Shown in pieces: positions 44,325 through 57,380 of a DNA stretch of 64,000 nucleotides. Source of the DNA: Sipunculus nudus (Eukaryota > Annelida > Sipuncula > Golfingiida > Sipunculidae). Position 1 is the first letter of the stretch. Each line of letters starts with the position of its first letter. A program made the position numbers and the translations under genes. The stretch lies in the NCBI GenBank assembly GCA_026874595.1, contig CM049317.1, positions 41,314,401 through 41,378,400 on the forward strand, written 5' to 3'. Below the pieces are notes generated by a model. The model saw only the letters and a program-made list of their open reading frames with translations, was not told where the DNA came from and ran no database searches.

Positions 44325-46972
44325 TGTAGCGAATGTTAAGTCGGGAGAACAGCCGGCTTGTCTCCCCTGCGTAATATTTCTTCTCTTTTCCTTCACTATG
44401 GCATTGTTGGCATTGTCGTCTTGGTGACACTGTCACCGGAAACTGTTTTAATCTGTCTCTCTGGTTGACTCCCCTGAATAGAAATAATTTTTCAGATTTA
44501 TCATTTTTATATAAAGTTCTATATCATTAACGTTTAGATTTATATTTAATATTTATATTTAATAGAGGTCAGAATAAAGGCGATATCAATACAATTATTA
44601 TGTGTATCGATCCCCACCATCTCGGGATTTGCCGAAGATGTCCAATACTGAACGGCTATGTGGCATGAAACCTTCCCTGACCGGTTTTTGAGAAAACCTA
44701 AAGCAACAATAGGACAGTTCGCATGGCATGGGTACTTGGGCGTGACGCACCCCTACTGACGATCCCGTTAGGGACATCACGTCAGTCCAGCCTCATGTCA
44801 TGCTTTCGACAACACGTCAATTCTGATCTTGTCCACTTTGTTGCAGGTAGGTAAAATTATTTTCAAAATGTTGTAGATAGATGCCAAAGTATACATTGAA
44901 TGTCAATATAATATTCCCTAATTAATATTAATATATTTTCTATCTGGGTGCTTTAATTATATATCCTTGTAAGATTATCGTTATTACTACGGGACCTCTG
45001 AACCTTCGACCTCGAGTTCTTTGTTTGCACTGGAAACCCTGTGAAATATTCCTGTAAATCTTTAAAGCGACCCACACCACAAGTCAATATGCCAAATTAT
45101 TGCTGACCTCTAAAAGCATTTCCACGTGTCCAAATAATTTCCTCGTGTCTAGATAATCTCCACGTGTTCCGATAGAATTCCACGTGGTACTGAAAGAATG
45201 GCCAATAAACAATTATATCTGTACCGGTACATCTAACCTCCGTTATTTCCGTCTATCCATCATTTTCCCCCCACTCCTAAGGCATCAGCAATATTTAAAA
45301 ATAAGCTTGAAAATGCATAGAATTGAGTGAACAGGATTTAAAACATAACAGTACTAATTGTAACACTCGTATTGAATAATTCTATAAAATCGTATTTTCT
45401 TTTATAAAATATAATGAGAAAATGGGTCTACGGCATAAATATGAGTAAAGAGAAAATGGTTCTACGGCCTTCTCTCAAACAAACGCAGACGTTATGACTA
45501 TAACCGTGCTGCCGTCTATCGGTGGATGCTCGCACTAATTCGAGCTAACCCATAACACCCCCCCCCCCCTTCTTTCTTTTTTATTTTTGACAACTTGAAT
45601 TACCACGAAATGTTAGCGAAATGTATCAGAAATTCCTACAAACGTTCATAAACCTCGCATAAACGTATTTTAAACTTAAACCACTTAGCATTGTGGTAGA
45701 ACTCACTGTGGGAATATGCCAAGTTACTTTCAGCCTTAAAAATCTGATCCTTTAAATAAAAGTACGATCCTATGCATTAAAAGTACCAGAACCACTGACC
45801 AATGACTGACTCCCAGTAACTTTCCACTTAATTATTGATTTTGAACCTCACCTTTGATAGCCCTGCTGCAAAATTCACGTTAAATTCATACACAACTTTC
45901 ACCAAGCGTTCTGCGCCTGGCGATGTTGATGATTCGTCATCGGGAACCACCTGTTGTTCTCGTTGTTCTCGCCCGCTGTTCCCTTTATAAACCATTCCCC
46001 TTTCATAACACACATTAGTCCTTCTATTTATTATGTTACGATTATTATGTTACGAAGTAATGTTAATATGGGTGATCAACCAAAGATATCCCATACCTAC
46101 AAGTAAATAAATATTTACCGAGGTAGATTTCTTGAATTTCCTAGGGGAGATAAACAACCATTATCCGTCCCTCCAAATATAGTGGGATACCCCCTTCGCT
46201 CTTCCATCATAGACTCCCAGAAAATAACCACCCCAAATGTTTTCACTAAGAAATTTACTACAATCATTGGTCATATTTATATTTTATCTTGTAATAGCAT
46301 AATTACTTTGAATGATAACAATATAAAACATTATGTACTTAAGAATGATACTTAGCCTAGATGTTTCACATTTGTATACTTAATGTATGTTATTATAGAT
46401 AGAAGATATAAACGAAGTGAAATCTTAGTGGTATTGTTTGTGTATAGTTGTACACAAACATAATGTGTATGAATAGTAAGATGTAAACAAATATAAAACT
46501 AGATGAGGGTTTGAGATAAAGATTGATAGATATGTACAAACAAGATGTTAGATAGTATGAGACTAGTTGTTTAAAAGATATGTATAATAACATGGTAATA
46601 ATAATAACATGGTTATAATAACATGCAGTGAAGATTTCAGGTAGACCTACCTTAATGAATATCTTGTGTACTTGTTGCAGATGCATACATTGCATTTGAG
46701 TATATTTATATACAGTTTAATAAGCAATCCAGTATTTGTAAACAATATGTTGGGTACCTTTATATACATTATAATGAGCAGTCCAATATTTGTAAACAAT
46801 ATGATCACGTGAGTCCAGCCTCATGTCATGCTTTCGACAACACGTCGATTCTGATCTTGTCCACTTTGTTGCAGAATAAACAGTCGTCAAGTGTCAGCTG
46901 TGTGTCGTTTACCATTTGTGTGTGTGCGAGTGGGCCTCGAACCAGACCCCGCCTTACCGCCCGCCCGCGACA
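44325..46972 (+). repeat. 3' LTR of gypsy element 2 (2648 bp)
   Basis: Matches 35098-37761 throughout; differences include C-tract length, a short GC-rich indel near 45950 and single bases. Directly preceded by the polypurine tract. Confidence 0.95.
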
Positions 46973-48789
46973 TATATATACACACATATATATAAATATA
47001 TATTTATATACACTCGGTCCTGCTTAATTGTATATTGTATAATAGTATATCTCATTTAATTGTATAAAATAATGAAAACCAAAACCTTTTCCTATGTCTT
47101 CTTAATAAAATTCTCTGTTTATATGAATATCTGTTAAATGTATATATTGGGTAATTGTATAGTAAAATCCGTCCATCATGCACAACAATCCTGGATATTC
47201 ATGTGCGACAACAGTCTCACGGACTACTGACTGCCTGGTGCACTAATTAGCCTTTGATTTTGCTTGCCCAACAGGTTTGAAAAGGTTACCTCATGGACCA
47301 CTGACCACTCTTTCTTCTAATTAACCTTTGATATGACTAGAGCCATCGGCTGAAATGGTTTCCCTCCTTGATTACATGCTTAATTGTGTGTTTTATGCGT
47401 TAATTCTACCCGTGCTCCCCGGACAAACTGTCCCAGGTTAGGTAGCATTATTAACACGGGATTCACTGTAAACATTGTCTTTTATTCTAGAGCATTACCT
47501 GTACGGTCAATAAGTGAATATGTTTATAATTCATGATAAAATCTGTGAGGAAATAGTATCAATTAGTTTTTTATAGTCAATTCGAAGTATGAATCTCTAT
47601 TTTGCTGGCCTTATGTGGCCTCTCACCTTATTGACCTTTGACATAAGCTGTCAGCCATTTTGCAGCATCACTTTTTACAGATAACATATACAAACAGATG
47701 AATGCAGAGTAATTCTCTACTTCTTGAGTTGAAACAAATAAAATGTTTTATGATAAATTAAAATCCTTGAGGAATCGTATTAATCCTTTGACAACATTTG
47801 ATATATTCACATGATTGGTAAGCTGTCAGCCATTTGGCAGTGAGATCGTTTCTATCAATAATAAATGCAAATTGTTTAATATACAGAACTTTTTCTGTAA
47901 AAGGTGTAGAAATTATAAATGAATAAAATATATAAACTAATGAATTGAAACATCATTAAATGAAAATTTCCAAAACAGAATATTCAGAACCATCAAAATA
48001 ATACGAGAAACACATGCAAGCCATCTGATGACAATTCATAGCATTATAGTGATGGCTACAACCTTGAAGATTCAACATCCTGTTTATTTGAATAGCCTGC
48101 TTAAATGAATATAATCAATTGAAAATATGATATTCAATTAAACAGGACAAACTGTGTGCGTGTGTGTATATATATATAGAAATAAATATAAGTATGTGTA
48201 TACACATACATACACACATAATATGTATTTATATATACACACACATTATATATGTACACACGTGTGTAGGTGTATGTGTGTGTGTACACACACATGTGTA
48301 TATACACACACATTTATATAAATATATGTATATACACTGATGCATGTATGTATATATATGCATATATATACACACACATGTACATATATATTTACACACA
48401 TACACATATATATACACATATATGTATATAAATATGTGTATACACATACATACACATAATATATGTATACACACAGTGTGTGTGTGTCTATTCATCTCTA
48501 TGAAAAACAAGGGACCCATTGGTCACGGCCCTCGATCAGCTGAAGTTTGAAATTTTTGCAAATGCAAAATATGCAAAATATTCTATTGTAATGTTTTTCA
48601 TATAAATAAGCGTATGAGGAGCTAAGAGGGAAGGGGCCCTCCTACTTGGTAAAAGTAAAGTTCTATTATGCATTTAAGTTTATATAAGAGCCTATTTTTT
48701 TTAGCATATCCACTTTTTCCATTAAAAGTTTTTATCAGATTCATTATTTTTTATTTACAAGTTTTATAAATATGTAAAAAAAAGGAAAT
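46973..48789. other. AT-rich intron with microsatellites
   Basis: (TA)n/(CA)n to about 47020, then AT-rich unique-looking sequence, then 48150-48490 of alternating TA/CA/TG runs, which spuriously give Tyr/Ile/Cys/His open frames. At 48506 a family A 5' terminus (AACAAGGGACCCATTGGTCA...CAGCTGA) begins. No gene recognised. Confidence 0.6.
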
Positions 48790-50843
48790 ACAGTGAAACC
48801 TGTCTAAAGTGGACAGTCAAGGGACTCAATCATTTTGTCCTTAAAAGTGAGGTGTCCTTATTAGGCAGGTTGATCTTGGTCGATAACCAAAAGATTATAA
48901 ATAAAGACAACGAACAGCTGCAAGAACATGTTTATTGTAGTATATCAGATTTCATGTATATGTACAACATATTCATGCACACATCATGCATTCAATAGTC
49001 ATATTAAAACTGTGATTATTTTTACTTATCTCAAGTAGTGAACAATATGAGGAGAACAGTCTATGAAGACATCCGTAAAAACAATGTTCATACAGTGCGC
49101 GTAAGCTCTTTTCGATGATTCACTCAACTTGCCTTTCTAAGATAGTATCACCAGTTGGAATTTTATGTTTGTTGGTTGGTGACATATTGTTGTTGTTAGG
49201 GAGTTCCAGGAGCAACAGACTTCTTGATGATGATGTAACAATGGTTTATTCCTTTTTCTTCATGTACACGTTTCTGTTATTCTTCTAATGGCTAACTAAA
49301 TTGTGATGACTTCACTTGTTGGCAATGATCCTAGCTATGTAAAATTTCTTCTCTATCTAAATGCTAATTCCAACTCCAAACTGGAACTATAACTTTAACT
49401 GCCTGTCCCTGTCCTAGGTGACTCATATATATAGAAGGTAAAGACAATACAAATAAATGAACATTTCTCACCCTCAGGTGAATTATACCTTGATGATTAT
49501 TCTTCCTGTCAGTTTGCTAATCTTGATGTGCTAAGTGTTAAAGACAATTCATTAACCCTTGAGAGACTACCTTTACACTCTCACTAATTAACTCTTACAT
49601 GAACATTTGTGTACATTCAACCATGAAAAGATTCCAGACACATAATAATACATAATTGCAATAATAAATGTTATGATGGTAAATCTGTGAAATACCTGGC
49701 TTGCTATATGGTATTGAACTGGCCATTTGAAATGTGTAAATGAAGTAATAACATATTTGTAATAACAAAATAACTAAGAACAATAATTATAGTTGTATCA
49801 ATGAACTAAGTTAGGATTACTGATGGCTTTATCCTAAAGTTGACATTTTGGTTCTTGTTATCCAAAATCTTATTTTCAGTATTTTATTACTTGGTAATAA
49901 TTGTGTTATATCTGGCCTAATAGTACGCGTGGTGCCACCTGGCGATATTAATTGTCTAAAACTATCCTGGTTCGGCTGTCTTATGCAATAATCTCAAAGA
50001 TAATGACGACGTTGACAATGCGAAGATTGTAATGGCTACGAATCTGGGAACATTCGTTTTTATTGATGAATGTAGCTTTAGCCTTAACTAAACTTTCTTT
50101 GATGGTGGTTGTTTAATTTGATTTGCTTTGATGTTGAAGGCACCTGAGATTAAACGAAACCCGAGGAGTTTGTGTTCGGTGGCACAATACAAACAACAAC
50201 AGAGCTAGCACGTTTGACACTGAGCAGATCAGTTTGAGATAACTGGGCAAAACTAATAAATTAATATCAAACAGCCTGCTACAACAAAGTGGCTAAGTCT
50301 ACAGTTAGATATTGCGTGATGAGATCAGGGACACATAAGTAATCAGCAGCCATTTAATCAATTTATTGACCCTGCAGTCGAGCGAATAATATGCAGCTTT
50401 GCAACGTATGAATGATCAACCGTGAAATAAAGTGATACGATGTTTACCGCTTCACATATGCTGTGTTTATCTTATGAGCACATCACAGTGTGATATGAGC
50501 ACGTACACACATTAAGGTAACAACTGGGAATTGCATAATCATTTGTGTTCTAGTGTCGGGAACAACAACAGTACAGTGGCCTTTGATGTCGCCAGGGGCG
50601 AGTGATCAGTATCCGCCGGAGATGGCGTGTCCGTATTGTGTCCGTATTTGTCAGGTTCATTTACTCTTAGAATGTTGGTTTCAGTTGAAATCTGCTGTCC
50701 GTTGTCCGCAGTAGTGAGGTGTCTGCCTTATAGAGGTTCCGCTTATACATCACATATAGGGAATTTTAAAGGGACTTAACTATCTTGTCCGTTATAGCCA
50801 GTTGTTAGCCTAAGTGAGGTGTCCGTTAGACCAGTTTTCACTG
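48790..50843. mobile_element. TA-flanked DNA transposon remnant (2.05 kb)
   Basis: Left end CAGTGAAACCTGTCTAAAGT and right end (reverse complement) CAGTGAAAACTGGTCTAACG are imperfect terminal inverted repeats continuing into GGACA..., each bordered by TA. The CAGTG.AACCT..CTAA..GGACA type of end is usual in pogo/Tigger-like Tc1/mariner elements. No transposase is open, so it is non-autonomous or decayed. Confidence 0.65.
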
Positions 50844-50845
50844 TA

Positions 50846-51574
50846 TAAGTTAAAATATAATAATTCTAAGTAATCATTATTTATCCAGAGTGTAGCTAAT
50901 ATTGGGTCATTTTATGCATATACACATATATTTTGTTATTTTTAAATCACAAATGTTTAAACTGAATTTAAAAGAAAACTAGATATTTCTTGGCACTGCA
51001 GGTGCTATAGTATCCCGTGACAATTACCCCCCCCCCCCCCCCAGCTCTTGATAGGATGCATCTAACCTGTTAGTTTAGTGACTGTACCAACAATTTTTTT
51101 TGAGTTATTGCCGTAATTTTATTTTAACATTAACGCTGCTGTGACTTTGAAAAAATGTATCAAGGTCATCCATGTTCAAATTTGGCCTAGCCATTGATAA
51201 AATGCATCAAACTTGTGGGTTTGGTGACTGTACCTCATATTCTTACAAAGTTATTCCGTTTAAACATCATTTTAGCAAGAAAACAACATAAGGTGGTGCC
51301 ACCTGTCTTCTGCAGAAAACAATGCTGTCAAAGATCTTTTTGTCAATTTGATTTTTGGACCAATCCATACATCCCTCAGTGAGATATTAAAGTTAACATC
51401 ATTTCAGCATTATCGCCTCTGTGACCTTGAAAATTGCATCAAGGTCATCCATATTTGAACTTGGCCTAGCCCTTGATAAGATGCATCTCAACTGTAGGTT
51501 TGGTGACTGTACCACAAATTCTTTTTGAGTTATTGCCCTTATATCATTTTAGCATAATCACTGCTGTGACCTTA
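50846..51574. repeat. Dispersed repeat with C-tract; host of a family A insertion
   Basis: AACTAGATATTTCTTGGCAC at about 50980 begins a repeat unit, with a C-tract at 51029-51042; its reverse complement closes another copy at 60253-60292. Inside are 'caaggtcatccatgttc' and 'tgtgggtttggtgactgtacc' modules in tandem (51130-51574, resumed at 53281). Confidence 0.7.
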
Positions 51575-53280
51575 AACAAGGGACCTATGGGTCACTGTGC
51601 TCAGCTGAAAATCTAAAATAATATCAAATGGAGATAAAGTGTAAGAGGAAGAGGTAATAAAAGCCATGGTTGGTTTATATGATTGGTTTGTATTGATGAG
51701 CAAGAAATTGTTGCTAATAATATTTTGTGACCTGACCATGTGTTTCCAAATGTTGAAACTGAACCATGTGAGCAGTTTGTGAACAAATGATCTGTACTAT
51801 TACCATGATCATTAGTTGGCTTTTTGATTAACTGTTGACATTTCAGTAGTTTACACATTTGTTCAATTGAATCTATTTTTTTTTGGTATAACATATATTA
51901 TTAAATATATATGTATTTTTTATGAAATGTATTCAGTTGAAATATAACTAATTAACAACATAAAACAGGGCAAACAAAGCCTGATCTCAAATTCTGCTGA
52001 GGCAGGAAAATAATGAACAAATGTTTGTATTAAATCCTCATTTTTTTTATCACATCTATTTTTTTTTTAATTTAAGTTTATATTTCTATACATTTCCAAT
52101 ATAACATATATATATGAATATAGAAGTTGATTCATAATTCTCAATTGCATCATCATAAATCTCAATCTTGTCAGATAACACAACATCATGCAAACAAACG
52201 TTTATTTAATTTTTACCACAAAAATATATCTTTTAAATCTGCAATTGCATCTTCTGGATTACACCTTGAATTATTTTTTCAAGGAAAGTTTTTGCATATC
52301 AGAGTGGAAACAGCATTACAATTAAGGAGATACAGTGAAACAACAATTACTGCATAACACTTGGTGGGGGTGTGGGGGGGGAGTGATGATTGGGGTGGTG
52401 ATATGAGAATAACTGTACACCTGTCACGGCAGGGGATCTCCCCCAGTGACTGTAACAAATCAGAAACCCTGGCATGGCTGACTTCCAGTGACCTGGAGTG
52501 GGACCCCTGCATCTGTAATCTGTAATCAAAGCAAATGACTACAATGGAGCCTCAAGAAAAAAATCAATAACTAGCTTAATTTTCAAGCTTTTATTTTCAA
52601 ATTTCAGATTTAAACAAATTAAATATTTATGTTTACATGCTGTGAAAATTAAATCAATGGTACTTATAGGAAAAAAATGTGCCATGGTCAAATTTGGGCA
52701 AAATTTAAGGTACTGATTTTATTTTTATGCTAATAACTTAAAAAATTTACAATATTCAGATCTAATTTTGGTAAAAACAATTGAATCTTAATTAAACATA
52801 GTTATATACTTGGGAGAATAGACTCTAGTTTCAAAATTTTTCATGTTAAGTGAGTAAATATTTTTCCTGATTTTTTACAAAATCCATTATGTTCGGGCCC
52901 ATAACTTAAAGAATTTATACTTAACAGACTTAATTTCTGGCATGTACATAGGAACTATATAGAGGAATATTTATGGTAAATATGAGGAAAAACAGATGAG
53001 TGGTTTTGATATTAGGCAGTCCTGAAGTGTGAAAATAGGTTTTTAATTAAAAATTGAGGTTTTTCCTTAATTTCTTAAAGGAACGAAGTCGCAAAGACCC
53101 AGTTTTCGGCTTGGTAGGAGATCTTGGGGACATCTAACATTATGCTGAATTTTGGATTCCTAGGTCTTACGGTTTCAAAACGTGCCACATCTACGGACGG
53201 ACGGACGGACAGACGAACGGACGACGGACAATGGACCACGACTATAGCTCAGATGACTTATAGTCAGCTGAGCTAAAAAA
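51575..53280 (+). mobile_element. Helentron-like non-autonomous element, family A, second copy
   Basis: Starts AACAAGGGACCTATGGGTCA then GCTCAGCTGA; ends ...CTATAGCTCAG... AGTCAGCTGAGCTAAAAAA. The surrounding repeat is interrupted exactly here: CTGCTGTGACCTTAAA on the left resumes as AGCACCAAGGTCATCCATG on the right, as in the intact copy at 51425-51450. GACGGACGGACGGACAGACG precedes the 3' end. No coding region. Confidence 0.7.
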
Positions 53281-53750
53281 AGCACCAAGGTCATCCATGT
53301 TCGAACTTGACCTAGCTGTTGACAGTATGCATCAAACCTGTGGGTTTGGTGACTGACATGTACCTCAAATTCTTACAAAGTTATTGCGTTAACATCATTT
53401 TAACAAGAAAACGACACAAGGTGGCACCACCTGTCTTCTGCAAAAGGCAAAGCTATCCAAGATCTTCGGTCAATTTGATTTTTGGATCATTCAATGCATC
53501 GCTTACTGAGATATTAAAGATTTTGTGTGAATTTCACCAAATATGGGAATATTCAAGGTCACTGGGCCACTCTCATAGGAAAGGTCATAACCCAAATTTA
53601 AATTAATATCTTCCCATAACCCATATATATGTATATGCATAATATAAAAGAAATCTGTCCATTAGTTTTTGACTTATAATGCTCACAGTACTGTCAAGTT
53701 GCAATTTTGGGGGAATTAAAAGGCACGAAAACAATTAAAGAACAAGGCCT
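53281..53750. repeat. Dispersed repeat (continuation of 50980-51574)
   Basis: Carries the GGTGGCACCACCTGTCTTCTGC module and 'ccattagtttttgacttataatgctcacagtactgtcaa', also at 1605, 7020 and 20190. Inverted copies lie at 59330-60130. Confidence 0.75.
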
Positions 53751-54085
53751 ACAGGCCTAATGCGAACCTGTGCAATGAGATTACACCAGTTTTAATGCTT
53801 CAATGCTGGACCATTACTTTTCAAGAACATGTGTAACATGTATATGAACAATGCAAGTACTAAACACTTAGAACAAGAAACAATTAAACAAACATCACTG
53901 CTGCAATTCTGGCATGGGTGCACACAACACAAAAACTAGAATATGGGTAGTCAACAAGTGACTTTGTGTATCCTCCAAAATCAGAGTGGGAAAGGTGAAG
54001 TGAGGCATGGTTTGAGTGGCAAGGGGAAATAGAGTGTGGTGTGTTGCATAATAGCCTGGATGTCTGCAGCCGAAATGTGTAGGTA
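53751..54085 (+). mobile_element. 5' end of a family C Helentron-like element
   Basis: AACAAGGCCTACAGGCCTAA then TGCGAACCTGTG. The segment GCGAACCTGTG is the exact reverse complement of CACAGGTTCGC near the family C 3' ends at 1265 and 59314. Whether 53751-59327 is one nested element or several is unclear. Confidence 0.6.
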
Positions 54086-55260
54086 GGTTGCGCCACCTAC
54101 CACAAAATCCAGAAAGCTGTCGAAGATGTATAAACATGCAAAATTTTAGGCAGATAAGTCAAACCACTACTGAGATATGAGTGATTTTAGCCCACGGCAG
54201 ACAAATAGATGGACACTGTACAAAAATGGTGGCAGGTGGCTCCATCAATTTTGTGTATGATTAAGAGATATGTTACATCTATACACATGCAAAATTTCAG
54301 GGGGATATGTCAAACCAGTCCTGATATATACCCCTGAATGTGTGCAGCGTATACATAAATATATGTGGCGCCACCTGCCAAAAAAATCCAGAAAGCTATC
54401 AAAGATGTATAAACCTGCAAAATTTTAGGCTGATAAGTCAAACCAATACTGAGATATGTGTGATTTTAGCCCACGGCAGCCAAACAGATGGACGCTGTGC
54501 AAAAATGGTGGCAGGTGGCAACACCAATTTTGTGTATGATTAAGAGCTATGTGAGATCTACACACATGCAAAATTTTAGGGGGATATGTCAAACCAGTCT
54601 TGAGATATAAGCCTGAATGTCTGCAGCGTATACATAAATGTAGGTGGCGCCACCTGCCACAAAATCCAGAAAGCTATCCAAGATGTATAAACCTGCAAAA
54701 TTTTAGGCAGATATCTCAAACCACTGCCTATTATGAGTGATTATATCCCACGGCAAACAAATAGACGGATGCTGTGCAAAAATGATTGCAGGTGGCGCCA
54801 CCACTTTTGCGTATGATAAAGAGCTATGTGAGATCTATAAACATGCAAAATTTTTGCCCAATCGGTCAAATGGTTCCTGAGATATGAGCTTGGATGTCTG
54901 CAGCATAAATTTGAATTTAGGTGGCGCCACCTGTCATAAAATCAAGAAAGCTGTCAAGGATGTATAAACCTGCAAAATATCAGGTGGATAAGTCAAACCA
55001 CTGCCGAGATATTAGTGATTTTATCCCAAGGCAGATGAACAGATGGAAGCTGTGCAAAAATGGTTGCAGGTGGCACCACCAGTTTTGCGTATGATAAAGA
55101 GCTATGGGAGATCTAAACACATGCAAAATTTTGGCCCAACTGGTCAAACGGTTTCCCAGATATAAGATTGGATGTCTGCAGCTTAAACCTGAATGTAGGT
55201 GTGGCCACCTGTCATAAAATCAAGAAAGCTGTCAAGGATGTAAACACATGCAATATTTCA
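54086..55260. repeat. Tandem repeat, ~278-bp unit, about 4 copies
   Basis: Units start near 54086, 54367, 54644, 54921 and 55198 with GGTGGCGCCACCTG(C/T)CA(C/T)AAAA. Each has two half-units, one opened by GGCGCCACCTG and one by GCAGGTGGCGCCACCA, both containing 'catgcaaaattt' and 'tgagatatgag'. Confidence 0.85.
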
Positions 55261-56357
55261 GATGGATAAGTCCAACCAATGCAGAGATATGAAACCTATG
55301 CAGCGGTGGCGGCAGCGTCGGCGTCTGACTGAAATCATAGTATCCGCAAAGCTCTGTTTTGGCAGATACAATGATTATAAGCTTGCACTACCAGTCTTAT
55401 ATACAATGAAGAGATATATAAATATGCCCAATGTCAGACTGATATGTCAAACCCCTCCTGTGAAAAAAGCACGGACATACACCGTGCAAAAATTATTGTA
55501 GGTGGCGCCACCAGTCTTGTACATTATAAAGCTACCCGATATGTATAAACATGCCAAATTTTAGGCTGATGTATCAAATTCCTCTGTAGAAATAAGCAGG
55601 CGCATACACTGCAAAAGTCAATGTATGTGGCACCACCTGTCTTATAAGAATACCATCATGTCTTATGAGAATACCAAAGACACATAGGTCAAAATATCAG
55701 TCCAATACATCAAACTTCCCAAGAGTTTGATGCACTGGGCTGACAAGGCTTAGGTGAGTAAGGCAGTTGCCCCCAATTGACCTGTGACAAATTGCTGCCT
55801 CAAGCTACTGCACTGAGTGAACTCTTGACCTGCACCTGGCTACACTGAGTGAACTTTTGACCTGTACCTGGCTGCACTGAGTGAACTCTTTACCTGTTGC
55901 ATAATCTGACACAGTTGGCAGTCTGCCAAAGCTATAAATAGATTCAGGCTGAATTTTGGTACCAAATATGATGCAGTGAGCCAAAGCTATAAATAGAATG
56001 CAGCTACTGCACTGAGTGAACTCTTGACCTATACCTGGCTGCGCTTCTTCCAATCTGGGCACTGTGCCAAAACTATTTATAGAGCTGACATCATCTTGGG
56101 GAATGGCCAACATCAAGGCACTGGCAATCTGCCAATGGTAAACCAAGTGCTGCCATCTGTACACAAAAGTGGCCCCTACTTGAAATAACTTTGAAATTAA
56201 TTTTTCCAATACAAAATGCTTTTCAGCTGACTTTTTATAAAAAAAGAAATAAGGAATATATGTAAAATTATTATGGATGCATACTGAATGCAAAATTAAA
56301 ATACAGATATATCTTACTGATGGCAAATTCTTGAATTAAGTTGAGTAGGGATACCAA
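55261..56357. repeat. Diverged repeats and short local duplications
   Basis: More GGTGGCGCCACC modules to about 55650, then 55800-56040 with repeats of 'ctgcactgagtgaactcttgacctg' and 'gccaaagctataaatag'. The 173-codon minus-strand frame across it is made of these repeats and is not accepted as a gene. Confidence 0.6.
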
Positions 56358-57380
56358 TAATTTATAATCCACGTACAGTTGTCTTTATATAGCCATAGAG
56401 AGCTGAATTTCCATGATTGTAACATTGCCTGGTATGATGAATAACATAAATCATCAATCTAAATTTTTTAAAAGCTTTTAAAAAAACTTTCTTGTCAATA
56501 TTAACTAAAGATAACCTGAAATCTAAATGTCTAGTGGCATGATGTAATAGATGCTGATAAACTGGTGCCAGGCTAGATGTAACAGCATAACACAGCTAAC
56601 ATATATGGTAAAATGACTCAATTCAATCTCCATAATTCAGCCAAAAAACATTTATGTGGAACCATTAATGACAATTATTATAAGAATTAGTGTAGGGATT
56701 ATTCTTGTAAAATATTTAACAAACTGGTTTCAGTGGCATCAGTCGAAAAACGTTTCGCAGGTTTATTACTCATATAGGAAGATACAGCAAATTGGCTAAG
56801 TTCAGCTTCCCGTAACTCAGCCAAAAAGCACTGAACCAAAACCATTTGAACAAACTTGAATTATCAACATCTGAGGATAATTAATGTGCGAGATTTAAGA
56901 ATTTGGCCCGGTGGTTTTTGAGAAGAAGATCTTTGTAGCCACTAAGCTAAAATGGGCTGTTATGGCATATGATTAAATTCAGCTTCCCATAACTTAGCCA
57001 AAAGTCACTGAAAAGAGACCATTTGAACAAACTTCAGAAAGCACTACCCTAGGATCATATCTGTGAGATATTAAACATTTTGGCCATATGGTTTCAGAGA
57101 AGAAGTTTTTTATAGCCCTCAGTGTGATACAGGCACTGTTGACCCTGTACAAAAAAGGCCGATGCAGGTGGCACCACCAATACCTGAATTTCAGATATGA
57201 CCTATGTGACCAACATTGGCATAAAATTTGGTGATGATAGCTCCAGCCGTTTCTGAGATTTAAATTTTAATATGCTTTTTTGCACAATTAACAAAGTTCA
57301 ACCTCCTGTAACTCGGCCAAAAATCTCCGAACTGGAACCATTCGAACAAACTTGAGAAAGATTGTTCCAAGGATCAATTT
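56358..57380. repeat. Dispersed repeat, second copy of 1-1040
   Basis: Collinear with the start of the window in the same orientation with scattered substitutions. Contains AGGTGGCACCACCAATACCT at about 57166. No coding region shared between copies. Confidence 0.85.

Larger units (their letters stand above)
35098..46972 (+). mobile_element. Ty3/gypsy LTR retrotransposon 2 (11.9 kb, apparently intact)
   Basis: Direct LTRs 35098-37761 and 44325-46972 (2664 and 2648 bp, TG...CA, about 99% alike by eye, differing mainly in short indels) inside a TA microsatellite; a 4-bp TATA duplication is compatible but ambiguous. Internal parts in order: primer-binding site, ~1-kb leader, gag, pol in the -1 frame, a short tail with a 23-25-bp direct repeat, and a polypurine tract. 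No env-like ORF follows pol. Gag and pol are both uninterrupted, so recent activity is plausible. Antisense to the host gene in the intron between repeats 1 and 2. Confidence 0.95.

Noticed and set aside
48229-48550. Tyr/Ile/Cys/His-rich ORFs on both strands
   Set aside because: Translation of TA/CA/TG microsatellite sequence.
55805-56326. 173-codon minus-strand ORF
   Set aside because: Made of local repeats (cactgagtgaactc, gccaaagctataaatag) inside transposon-derived DNA, without recognisable domains.
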